Origin: Nostoc sp. TH1S01
GTDB lineage: Bacteria; Cyanobacteriota; Cyanobacteriia; Cyanobacteriales; Nostocaceae
Reading direction: 5' to 3'
DNA length: 34,944 bases
NCBI GenBank assembly: GCA_018993265.1
Contig: JAGKSW010000101.1
Location: 1 to 34,944 of the forward strand
Numbering within the stretch: the stretch's first letter is position 1; each line of letters begins with the position of its first letter. The position numbers were made by a program, and so were the translations under genes. The notes beneath the pieces are model-generated. The model had not been told where the DNA came from, made no database searches, and saw nothing but the letters and a program-made list of their open reading frames with translations. This document shows, in pieces, positions 8,754-14,208 of this stretch.

Positions 8754-8949
8754 TAACGTGAGTTCGACGGATTTAACAAACCCCTCTCCAAACCTCTCCC
8801 CTAAAAAAAGAGAGACTAACAAACCCTAATTTTCCGTTGATATTTTAGCCCCTCTCCGCGCCGGAGCGAAAAGTTTGCGCGTCCGGGTTTCCCGGCGCAA
8901 AACTTTTCAAGACAGAGGGGTTGGGGAGAGGTTCATCGAATTCACGTTA
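8754..8949. mobile_element. CACGTTA-ended inverted repeat element with a hairpin in its apex
   Basis: TAACGTG (8754-8760) and CACGTTA (8943-8949) bound a long imperfect palindrome whose arms contain CCCCTCTCCAAACCTCTCCC and its counterpart GGGGTTGGGGAGAGG. At the apex lies a second hairpin, with arms 8868-8880 and 8895-8908 and an inner CCGGG/CCCGG stem. A sister copy lies at about 14935-15303. No coding capacity. The rest of the gap 8626-9078 shows only AT-rich sequence and one HIP1-like site. Confidence 0.6.
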
Positions 8950-9081
8950 ATCACATAGCGCATCTTTAACTTTATAGTCAACAGCGATCGCAGAGTTTGA
9001 AAAAACTATAATTGCATCTTCAAGTTCTAGAATACAGTACAATATTTTGTATAATTCACCGCAATTATTTAGGTCAGCTTG

Positions 9082-9333
9082 ATGAGTCCGTCACTTGAAA
9101 AAATTTTAAGCGAGATTGAGCAATTGACTCCAGAAGAGCAATTGACAGTGATGGGGCATTTAGTAGAGCGTGTAAAAAAACACGTTACTCAAGCACAAGC
9201 AAAACGTAAGTGGAGCGACTTGAAAGGTATGGTTTCCTATCCGCTTTTTGGTGAAGATGCTCAAGAGTGGGTTTCGCGGAGTCGGCGAGAAGGTGATGAG
9301 CTTCGAGAAAGAGGCTTACGGACACAGGAATGA
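9082..9333 (+). CDS. orphan antitoxin-like protein (DUF2281-like)
   Basis: This 83-residue protein starts at the ATG; a TTG just before it is less likely. The N-terminal helix Leu-Glu-Lys-Ile-Leu-Ser-Glu-Ile-Glu-Gln-Leu-Thr-Pro-Glu-Glu-Gln is typical of small VapB/DUF2281-type antitoxins. Its C-terminal half (Lys-Trp-Ser-Asp-Leu-Lys-Gly-Met, then Trp-Val-Ser-Arg-Ser-Arg-Arg) resembles the toxin-binding tail of those proteins. In intact modules a PIN-domain toxin would start at or just after the stop. Here the next bases give only a few codons, and a minisatellite follows. It is therefore probably a leftover antitoxin without its toxin. Confidence 0.6.
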   Translation: MSPSLEKILSEIEQLTPEEQLTVMGHLVERVKKHVTQAQAKRKWSDLKGMVSYPLFGEDAQEWVSRSRREGDELRERGLRTQE

Positions 9334-9404
9334 ATTGAGAGTTTTGGTAGTAAGTGAGTTGGAAGTAATATAGTCAACGCTGATCGCTTTAACTTTCAGC
9401 CTTA

Positions 9405-9575
9405 ATATTGTAGTTTTGATAGCTAATATTGTAATCTTGATGGTTAATGTTGTAATCTTGATGGTTAATATTGTAACTTTGATGGTCAATGTTGTAATTT
9501 TGATGGTTAATGTTGTAACTTTGATGGTCAATGTTGTAACTTTAATGGTCAACGTTATAACATTGATGACTAAAG
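9405..9575. repeat. 21-bp minisatellite, about eight units
   Basis: About eight degenerate units of the form (A/G)TTGTAA(C/T)(T/C)TTGATGG(T/C)(T/C)AA(T/C) follow one another without gaps. Because 21 is a multiple of three and the unit lacks stop codons, both strands stay open. A minus-strand frame at 9316-9552 encodes a seven-residue Thr-Ile-Lys-Val-Thr-Thr-Leu repeat, and the plus strand is open too. I treat it as a tandem repeat, not a gene. Confidence 0.8.
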
Positions 9576-9625
9576 TTTGTTGGTGAGTGCATTATAACAA
9601 GCGTGGTATTCTTGCAATTTTGTTC

Positions 9626-9799
9626 ATGCCTCGCCCAAAACGCAATTTACAATCAGGTTTTTCCTATCACATCACGACACGCTGCAATAACCGCGAGTTT
9701 CGCTTAACGCGGTTAGAATGTCGTGAGGTTTTTCTTTACGCCATTAAGAAAGCACAGGAAAAATATCAATTTAATTCATATCTTGCACCTAGCGACTGA
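9626..9799 (+). pseudogene. truncated REP-associated tyrosine transposase (RAYT, IS200-like Y1 family)
   Basis: From the ATG at 9626 the frame encodes Met-Pro-Arg-Pro-Lys-Arg, then Tyr-His-Ile-Thr-Thr-Arg-Cys-Asn-Asn-Arg-Glu-Phe and a helix ending near Lys-Tyr-Gln-Phe. This is the characteristic N-terminus of RAYT transposases. The protein then breaks off after about 52 residues: the last five codons before the stop come from the adjacent structured repeat. The HUH (His-x-His) metal site and the catalytic Tyr are missing, so it cannot be active. RAYTs mobilise palindromic REP sequences, and an array of structured repeats begins exactly where the gene is cut. Confidence 0.75.
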
Positions 9800-10250
9800 A
9801 GTCGCGGCTACACAGACAAAACCCGCCTGCGCGGGTTCAAAACACTTGATTTTCTGTTAGTCCGCGTGGTGCGCCAAGCGCAGCGCAAGCGCGATAGGCG
9901 GACTTTGTTTTTATAGCCGCGAATTCCATTCGTCGGGGCTTAGTGTCTTAATTCACATCTTGCACCTAACGATTAAAATCGCGGCTACACAAACAAAGCC
10001 TGCCTCCGCAGGCTCAAAAAGCTCGATTTTACGTTAGTCCGCGTAGGCGGACTTTGTTTCTATAGCCGCGAATTTCATTCGTCGGGGCTTAGTTAATTCA
10101 CATCTTGCACCTAACGATTAAAATCGCGGCTACACGAACAAAGCCTGCCTCCGCAGGCTCAAAAAGCTCGATTTTACGTTAGTCCGCGTAGGCGGACTTC
10201 GTTTTTATAGCCGCGAATTCCATTCGTCGGGGCTTAGTGCAAGATGTGTG
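9781..10250. repeat. three-unit tandem array of structured (REP-like) repeats
   Basis: Units begin at 9781, 9958 and 10103 (TCTTGCACCTA). Each has the same order of stems: a small hairpin (GCGACT-GA-AGTCGC in unit 1, CGATT-AA-AATCG in units 2 and 3), an enclosing stem CGCGGCTA/TAGCCGCG, an inner GC hairpin (CCCGC/GCGGG versus GCCTGC/GCAGGC), a hairpin AGTCCGC/GCGGACT, and a final CGAAT/ATTCG hairpin. Units 2 and 3 are almost identical. Unit 1 has an extra 28 bases in one loop. The array ends with GTGCAAGATGTG, the inverse of the CACATCTTGCAC that opens units 2 and 3. No protein is encoded. Confidence 0.8.
9867..9894. mobile_element. 28-nt insertion in a hairpin loop (SDR-like)
   Basis: Compared with units 2 and 3, unit 1 of the array contains 28 additional GC-rich bases within the loop of the AGTCCGC/GCGGACT hairpin. 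The size, and the location inside a larger repeat, match the small dispersed repeats described in Nostoc-type genomes. Confidence 0.5.
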
Positions 10251-10397
10251 TTAAGCTCTACATACTGGTTGAGGCTTTTAATTAAATCAGAAATAATGAG
10301 TGAGGCACAAGTAAAAAGCCTTTTAGATGAATGCGAACAGTTAATTAAAATTATTGCTAAATCAATTGTGACTGCTAAAGCAAAGCTAGAGAAATAA
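10248..10397 (+). pseudogene. C-terminal remnant of a four-helix-bundle protein (S23/avd-like)
   Basis: An open frame ending at a TAA (10395-10397) encodes Tyr-Trp-Leu-Arg-Leu-Leu-Ile-Lys-Ser, then Leu-Leu-Asp-Glu-Cys-Glu-Gln-Leu-Ile-Lys-Ile-Ile and Ser-Ile-Val-Thr-Ala-Lys. This is the typical last two helices of the short four-helix-bundle family (23S-rRNA intervening-sequence protein / avd-like). The first two helices are absent and are replaced by the end of the structured-repeat array. An internal ATG could give a 33-residue product, but the fold would be incomplete, so I call it decayed. Such genes are common accessory genes in cyanobacteria. Confidence 0.65.
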
Positions 10398-10430
10398 ACT
10401 TTTGACTTTTGACTTTTGACTTTTGACTTC
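10398..10430. repeat. STRR-type heptamer repeat
   Basis: Four units of a CTTTTGA heptamer follow directly after the stop of the four-helix-bundle remnant. Heptameric tandem repeats of this kind are characteristic of heterocystous cyanobacteria. Confidence 0.75.
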
Positions 10431-10522
10431 CCCAAAGGGGTCGCCAGGTATCGGAAATCTGAAATGTTGATTCTACCGTGCATTTAGGGTTTGTAATGAA
10501 TCTTTAGAAACTTCGGAAAGCT

Positions 10523-11473
10523 TTATAAGTTACACTTTACAAGTCTCGATGCGAGAGAAGAGATACCAACCCCTACCTTCCCCTTCATAAATACAAGTAT
10601 AGGGAGGTGTCCCTTTGGAGAAGAGGTGTCAAAAGTTACTTTCGAGTATAGAATCCAGCTACTCTTCACTCTCCATCCACTCTTCACTCTCCATTCTACG
10701 TGATCGCCAAACATTTCCCAGGCTTCTTCGTAATACTTGCCAAAATCACCGCCTACGTTCAAGTAAATTTCCTTTTGGACACTGAAGCCAAAATGTCCAT
10801 TGCTGTATTTTACCCACAAGCGGTCTATTGTGCGTAAGTCAGTGCAAGGAAAATTTAAGAGTTCGTCTTCGGTAAACCAGTCGCCATTTTTTTTACCTAC
10901 AGCCTTAATCATCACCAGATAGGTTTCTTTATCGGCTTCCTTCCAGTTTTTTGCTGCTAGTAAGTCGCGTAGTCTGGTGTAGTCTATACCTTTTTCTGAG
11001 GCTAGGTCATCTTTTTCAGGCTCAAGGGCTTTTGGTGGTGTAGGCTGATTTATGGGTGTTGTCCCTGGCTTTTTCCCAGTGATACCCCAAATTAACTGTC
11101 CCATCGGTTCAGGATACTGTAAACGGAAATCAACCCACATCAAACCTTGGAGAAATACAGGTAGTTTTGGTTCTTGTGGCGCATCTGGTAAAAGTACAGG
11201 AATTACTGGGCATTTTCTATTAACAAATGCTCGGATAAAAGCTTTAATTTCTTGATCTTGCCAAGGGCCGAATCCTGAATTACCCACAAAAACTGCTGCG
11301 GCTCTAATCTGATTTATCTGTTCCTCTAAAGAATCTTGCCAAGAAAAACCAGGGCGCAAATGCCAAATATCCAGCCAAGGTTTAATTCCCTTGTGTTGTA
11401 AATGCTGGGCAACTTCAACAACCGCAGGCTTATCTTTACTATTGTGGCAAAGAAACACATCAAACTCTTCCAC
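10523..11473 (-). CDS. TIR domain - GUN4 domain fusion protein
   Basis: The 316-residue protein joins two domains. Residues 1 to about 130 form a TIR-like domain: Asp-Val-Phe-Leu-Cys-His-Asn-Ser-Lys-Asp-Lys, then Pro-Trp-Leu-Asp-Ile-Trp and Trp-Gln-Asp-Ser-Leu-Glu-Glu, where E50/E51 is the expected catalytic-Glu position of NAD-cleaving TIRs. A Pro-rich linker (about 136-155) leads to a GUN4 domain (about 162-291) with the family blocks Leu-Leu-Ala-Ala-Lys-Asn-Trp-Lys-Glu-Ala-Asp and Phe-Gly-Phe-Ser-Val-Gln. GUN4 binds porphyrins and stimulates Mg-chelatase. A tandem 18-bp duplication doubles a six-residue Trp-Arg-Val-Lys-Ser segment at about 261-271. The start lies three bases after the stop of the 164-aa gene, so translation is probably coupled. 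Tetrapyrrole sensing or NAD depletion is inference. Confidence 0.85.
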   Translation of the reverse strand: MEEFDVFLCHNSKDKPAVVEVAQHLQHKGIKPWLDIWHLRPGFSWQDSLEEQINQIRAAAVFVGNSGFGPWQDQEIKAFIRAFVNRKCPVIPVLLPDAPQEPKLPVFLQGLMWVDFRLQYPEPMGQLIWGITGKKPGTTPINQPTPPKALEPEKDDLASEKGIDYTRLRDLLAAKNWKEADKETYLVMIKAVGKKNGDWFTEDELLNFPCTDLRTIDRLWVKYSNGHFGFSVQKEIYLNVGGDFGKYYEEAWEMFGDHVEWRVKSGWRVKSSWILYSKVTFDTSSPKGHLPILVFMKGKVGVGISSLASRLVKCNL

Positions 11474-11476
11474 CTA

Positions 11477-11971
11477 TCACTCCTCCACACCTGCAATAGT
11501 CGCTAAAGCCTGAGCATACTGTTCTAAACCCACACGCAAAGCCTCTAATTCCAGACGCGCCACCGCTTCCTCAGACCAACTCTGCTCATGTTCCTTGGGA
11601 CTCACCCCCACAGGTCGCCTAGCTTCCCACGCCTGCAATAACGGATGCCATTTCGACAAAAACGGTCTTAACCCATTATTCAACACCGCAATGGCAATTC
11701 CCCCCACAGAATCCCGACTAGCACCCACATCAGGCCCCGCAGCTTTGAGAATTTCGCGGGTAGTGCCGAATAAACTATAAAGAGAGTTCATTGCTTCTCG
11801 CACTAAACCCTGTTCCATTTGTAATGGTTGCACAGCAATGCGCGTCACCAACTCTACATACAGCGACCAAGCCGCCCTCTTTTCTGTGGTGTTCACTTTC
11901 CACGACATCGAACCAATGCCAAAAGGTAGACTGAGAGAGACAGTTTCTAAAGAAACGCGATCGCGCATCAT
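11477..11971 (-). CDS. unrecognised 164-aa protein upstream of the TIR-GUN4 gene
   Basis: I cannot name this family. The protein looks all-helical and soluble. It has a Trp-Ser-Leu-Tyr-Val-Glu-Leu-Val-Thr-Arg block at about 35-44, a Ser-Leu-Tyr-Ser-Leu-Phe-Gly-Thr-Thr-Arg-Glu-Ile-Leu motif near 64-75, a Leu-Arg-Pro-Phe-Leu-Ser-Lys-Trp-His-Pro-Leu-Leu motif near 101-112, and a Glu/Ala/Leu-rich C-terminal helix. The strongly patterned Trp-His-Pro-Leu-Leu core suggests a conserved family, possibly one shared with other conflict-type loci. The first codons overlap a HIP1 site (GCGATCGC), and this is also the boundary of the 199-bp duplication. It is tightly coupled to the TIR-GUN4 gene, so they likely work together as partner and effector. 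Confidence 0.7.
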   Translation of the reverse strand: MMRDRVSLETVSLSLPFGIGSMSWKVNTTEKRAAWSLYVELVTRIAVQPLQMEQGLVREAMNSLYSLFGTTREILKAAGPDVGASRDSVGGIAIAVLNNGLRPFLSKWHPLLQAWEARRPVGVSPKEHEQSWSEEAVARLELEALRVGLEQYAQALATIAGVEE

Positions 11972-12155
11972 TATAATTAAGCAAATTTAACTATATTTAG
12001 TGAATATTATAGTAATTGATGAAACTCTTCTACCAAACCCTTTTCAGGATGTGCTGGTAAAATGCACACCAAATTGATCAATTGAGGGTGCGATCACATT
12101 GCCTCTAATTCAGATTGTGGTACATTAGCACCAAAGACAGCCAAAAATTTCATCA
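11957..12155. repeat. 199-bp direct repeat, left copy
   Basis: This segment matches 12828-13026 over its whole length without gaps; by eye there are about 11 differences. It begins with the HIP1 site covering the first codons of the 164-aa gene and ends at the ATG of a minus-strand small ORF. The left copy ends eight bases before the start of a RelE-type toxin gene. Confidence 0.9.
12007..12153 (-). pseudogene. broken copy of a 48-codon small ORF
   Basis: On the minus strand an ATG at 12153 opens a 48-codon frame ending at 12007, 35 bases upstream of the 164-aa gene. Codon 20 is TGA (12094-12096), so this copy is interrupted. The near-identical copy at 12878-13024 has CGA there and is open. 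The order small ORF, 164-aa gene, TIR-GUN4 on one strand suggests that it was once the first gene of that operon. Reinitiation after the TGA is possible but there is no clear start. Confidence 0.5.
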
Positions 12156-12162
12156 GTTTATT

Positions 12163-12501
12163 ATGGAAGTTCAACCAAAGGAGATCAGGAATTACTTAAG
12201 AACTGATGGTACAGATATTTTTTCTGAGTGGTTTGACTCTCTGCGGGATAGAAAAGCAAAAGCTAAAATTAGAGCAAGACTTGACAGAGTAGAAGCAGGC
12301 AATTTAGGTGATTGCAAATCAGTTGGTGATGGTGTTTTTGAACTGAGAATAGACTATGCTTCTGGCTACCGCATATACTTTGGTCAAGAAGGTTCAACAA
12401 TTATTATTCTTTTATGTGGTGGGGATAAAAGCACTCAAGATAAAGATATTGCTAAAGCCAAAGAATATTGGCAAGACTACAGGAGTAGAGATGATGCCTA
12501 A
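12163..12501 (+). CDS. RelE/HigB-like toxin (Gp49-type addiction module killer protein)
   Basis: This 112-residue protein starts at ATG 12163; an upstream TTG frame extension runs into the direct repeat and is unlikely. It has the typical addiction-module killer pattern: an early Phe-Ser-Glu-Trp-Phe-Asp-Ser-Leu-Arg-Asp, then Ala-Lys-Ile-Arg-Ala-Arg-Leu-Asp-Arg, Gly-Val-Phe-Glu-Leu-Arg-Ile-Asp and Gly-Tyr-Arg-Ile-Tyr-Phe, ending in Cys-Gly-Gly-Asp-Lys-Ser-Thr-Gln. Such toxins cleave mRNA at the ribosome. The downstream antitoxin overlaps its last codons. It starts immediately after the left copy of the 199-bp repeat, which must therefore hold its promoter. Confidence 0.85.
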   Translation: MEVQPKEIRNYLRTDGTDIFSEWFDSLRDRKAKAKIRARLDRVEAGNLGDCKSVGDGVFELRIDYASGYRIYFGQEGSTIIILLCGGDKSTQDKDIAKAKEYWQDYRSRDDA

Positions 12502-12787
12502 GAGTACAAGCTATCACGAAAAATTAATACAAGACTTAAAAAATCCCCTAGAAGCAGCCGCTTATATTGAAGTGGTTTTAGAAGAAGGCGACCCGAAGAT
12601 GTTAAGTAAAGCACTGCAAAATGTCATAGAATCGCATGGTGAAGTTGATCAGCTTTCTACACAAGTCCAGGAACTCTACAATAAACTTGACAAAATGCTA
12701 TCCGATAAAGGCGAAATTGAGTTTTACAGTCTAAATTCTTTGTTAGATGCTTTAGGCTTACATTTAGCAGTCACAGTAAAGCCGTAA
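12491..12787 (+). CDS. antitoxin partner of the RelE/HigB-like toxin
   Basis: The 98-residue protein starts at one of two adjacent ATG codons (12491 or 12494) and overlaps the toxin gene by 8-11 bases, the usual arrangement for coupled toxin-antitoxin translation. The segment Leu-Lys-Asn-Pro-Leu-Glu-Ala-Ala-Ala-Tyr-Ile-Glu-Val-Val-Leu-Glu-Glu-Gly-Asp matches the probable addiction-module antidote family. Its C-terminal half should be a helix-turn-helix, and Leu-Leu-Asp-Ala-Leu-Gly-Leu-His-Leu-Ala-Val fits its last part. It likely represses its own operon and neutralises the toxin. Confidence 0.8.
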   Translation: MMPKSTSYHEKLIQDLKNPLEAAAYIEVVLEEGDPKMLSKALQNVIESHGEVDQLSTQVQELYNKLDKMLSDKGEIEFYSLNSLLDALGLHLAVTVKP

Positions 12788-12827
12788 TTTAATATAGTTC
12801 TGTTAATAAAATTGTAGGTTAGATGAA

Positions 12828-13026
12828 GCGATCGCGCATCATTATAACTAAGCAAATTTAACTATATTTAGTGATTATTATAGTAATTGATGAAACTCTT
12901 CTACCAAAGCATTTTCAGGATGTGCTGGTAAAATGCACACCAAATTGCTCAATTGAGGGTGCGATCGTATTGTCTCTAATTCAGATTGTGGTACATTAGC
13001 ACCAAATACTGCCAAAAGTTTCATCA
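12828..13026. repeat. 199-bp direct repeat, right copy
   Basis: Gap-free counterpart of 11957-12155. It contains the first codons of the 164-aa gene (Met-Met-Arg-Asp-Arg) without the rest, and an intact 48-codon minus-strand ORF. It ends three bases before the start of the DUF433 antitoxin gene. Confidence 0.9.
12878..13024 (-). CDS. 48-aa small ORF (intact copy)
   Basis: An uninterrupted 48-codon frame on the minus strand starts with Met-Lys-Leu-Leu-Ala-Val-Phe-Gly-Ala-Asn and ends with Glu-Glu-Phe-His-Gln-Leu-Leu. The hydrophobic beta-like start, and a central Cys-Ile-Leu-Pro-Ala-His-Pro-Glu segment, look protein-like, and several differences from the left copy are conservative or silent. 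I do not recognise it. Its ATG lies only four bases from the divergent DUF433 start, leaving no room for its own promoter outside that gene, so it may be silent. It could be the displaced first gene of the 164-aa/TIR-GUN4 operon. Confidence 0.4.
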   Translation of the reverse strand: MKLLAVFGANVPQSELETIRSHPQLSNLVCILPAHPENALVEEFHQLL

Positions 13027-13028
13027 CT

Positions 13029-13322
13029 ATGACAGCTACAACAAACTCTCGTTATGTCACTCGACAACCGGAAATTTTATCAGGTGAACCGATTATTCAA
13101 GGAACTAGAACACCTGTGAGAGCAATTGTTGAAAATTGGCGTTTAGGTATTAGACCAGAAGAAATACCGTTACATTTACCTCATTTAACTTTAGCGCAAG
13201 TTTTTGATGCTTTGAGTTTTTACTTAGATAATCAAGCAGAAATCAATGAATATATAGAACGCAATCATGTCCCTGATGAATTAGTTCATCCTGCTATTAA
13301 AGCTAGACTAAATCAACCATGA
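13029..13322 (+). CDS. DUF433-family antitoxin
   Basis: The 97-residue protein has the DUF433 core: Tyr-Val-Thr-Arg-Gln-Pro-Glu-Ile-Leu-Ser-Gly-Glu-Pro-Ile-Ile-Gln-Gly-Thr-Arg, with the Gly-Glu-Pro and Gly-Thr-Arg hallmarks, then a helix-turn-helix-like region ending in Ala-Leu-Ser-Phe-Tyr-Leu-Asp-Asn. This family is the antitoxin and DNA-binding partner of DUF5615 PIN-like toxins. Its last bases overlap the toxin start by four bases (ATGA). The gene begins just beyond the right copy of the 199-bp repeat, which must supply its promoter. Confidence 0.88.
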   Translation: MTATTNSRYVTRQPEILSGEPIIQGTRTPVRAIVENWRLGIRPEEIPLHLPHLTLAQVFDALSFYLDNQAEINEYIERNHVPDELVHPAIKARLNQP

Positions 13323-13663
13323 CAATTTTTGCTCAAGTTTATATTGATGAAGATGTAGATGTTTTAGTTGGTGCTTTACTTTTAGCAAGAGGTTTTGATG
13401 CAACGACAGCCAGAGAACAGCAAATGTTAGGAGAACCAGATCAAAAACAATTAGCTTTTGCTGCATCTATTGGACGTTGTATATTAACACATAATCGACT
13501 TGATTTTGAAGAATTACACACAAATTATGTAGTTAATAGTCAAACTCATGCAGGGATTTTGATTGCTAAACGTAGAAATTCCTATGAAATTGCCGAAAGG
13601 GTTGCTATTCTTCTTGATACTTTGACAGCAGACGAAATTGCTAATCAATTATTGTATATTTAG
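13319..13663 (+). CDS. DUF5615 PIN-like toxin
   Basis: This 114-residue protein has an early acidic Asp-Glu-Asp-Val-Asp, a Gly-Phe-Asp-Ala-Thr-Thr-Ala-Arg-Glu strand and Leu-Thr-His-Asn-Arg-Leu-Asp-Phe-Glu-Glu-Leu in the middle. This is the arrangement of acidic residues expected for DUF5615 PIN-like nucleases, probably RNA-cleaving. It is translated together with the DUF433 antitoxin through an ATGA overlap. The length is normal and it appears intact. Confidence 0.87.
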   Translation: MTIFAQVYIDEDVDVLVGALLLARGFDATTAREQQMLGEPDQKQLAFAASIGRCILTHNRLDFEELHTNYVVNSQTHAGILIAKRRNSYEIAERVAILLDTLTADEIANQLLYI

Positions 13664-13713
13664 TGCAGTAATGCTCAAAATGTGAATGTTAAAAAGCAAA
13701 ATTTTTATCTCAC

Positions 13714-13775
13714 GCAAAGGCGAGGCAGTGCGTTGGGCGGCTCTGCCGACTTGAAGCAACTGCCGTGCAAAGGCG
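13714..13775. mobile_element. 44-nt insertion flanked by 9-bp direct repeats
   Basis: GCAAAGGCG occurs at 13714-13722 and again at 13767-13775. The 44 bases between have partly inverted ends (GGCAGT and ACTGCC). The flanks read as one continuous repeat when the middle is removed. This fits insertion of a small non-coding element with target duplication. Confidence 0.5.
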
Positions 13776-13821
13776 CAAAGAGTTATGGGAAGTTAGGCAA
13801 AGTCAAAAGTTTATTGAATAT

Positions 13822-13852
13822 TTGCAATATGATTAAATAATTCCGATATAAT
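13822..13852 (+). promoter_or_regulatory. possible sigma-70-type promoter of the ferredoxin gene
   Basis: TTGCAA at 13822-13827 and TATAAT at 13847-13852 are separated by 19 bases, somewhat longer than ideal. The -10 match is perfect and lies about 35 bases before the ferredoxin ATG. This is a by-eye call. Confidence 0.35.
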
Positions 13853-13887
13853 AATAAATTTGGCTATTGCAACTCATTTTTTAGTAT

Positions 13888-14208
13888 ATGTCCAATACCT
13901 ACACTGTAGAACTGCTTCACCAAGGCAAGGTTCATACTCTGCAAGTTCCTGAAGACGAAACTATTTTATCTGTTGCCGATGCTGCTGGTTTAGGACTGCC
14001 TAGTTCTTGTCATGCTGGCGTATGTACAACTTGCGCCGCGCAAATTACCGAAGGAACTGTAGACCAAACTGATGGTATGGGCGTTAGTCCAGAATTACAA
14101 AAACAAGGTTATACATTACTTTGTGTCGCTTATCCCCGTTCTGATTTGAAAATTGAGACTGAAAAAGAAGAGATAGTTTATCAGTTGCAATTTGGCAAAG
14201 ACCAATAA
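13888..14208 (+). CDS. plant-type [2Fe-2S] ferredoxin
   Basis: The 106-residue soluble electron carrier has the cluster ligands C41, C46, C49 and C79 in the arrangement Cys-His-Ala-Gly-Val-Cys-Thr-Thr-Cys, then Leu-Leu-Cys-Val-Ala-Tyr-Pro. It accepts electrons from photosystem I or another reductase and passes them to acceptors such as FNR. The usual Ala-Arg before the second ligand of PetF is replaced here by Ala-Gly-Val, and residues following C79 also differ, so it is more likely a secondary ferredoxin than the major PetF. It is monocistronic, with a candidate promoter just upstream. Confidence 0.9.
   Translation: MSNTYTVELLHQGKVHTLQVPEDETILSVADAAGLGLPSSCHAGVCTTCAAQITEGTVDQTDGMGVSPELQKQGYTLLCVAYPRSDLKIETEKEEIVYQLQFGKDQ

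Noticed and set aside
9316-9552. 78-aa minus-strand protein with seven-residue repeats
   Set aside because: It is the translation of the minisatellite, overlaps the antitoxin end and the plus strand is equally open; no start signal is seen.
9405-9575. CRISPR-like array
   Set aside because: The 21-bp units follow each other without spacers and vary continuously; this is a minisatellite.
10205-10483. 92-aa minus-strand open frame
   Set aside because: It reads antisense through the four-helix-bundle remnant, an STRR run and the repeat array.
13888-14208. Assignment of the ferredoxin as petF or fdxH
   Set aside because: The residues around the cluster differ from the major PetF and there is no nif context, so no symbol is given.
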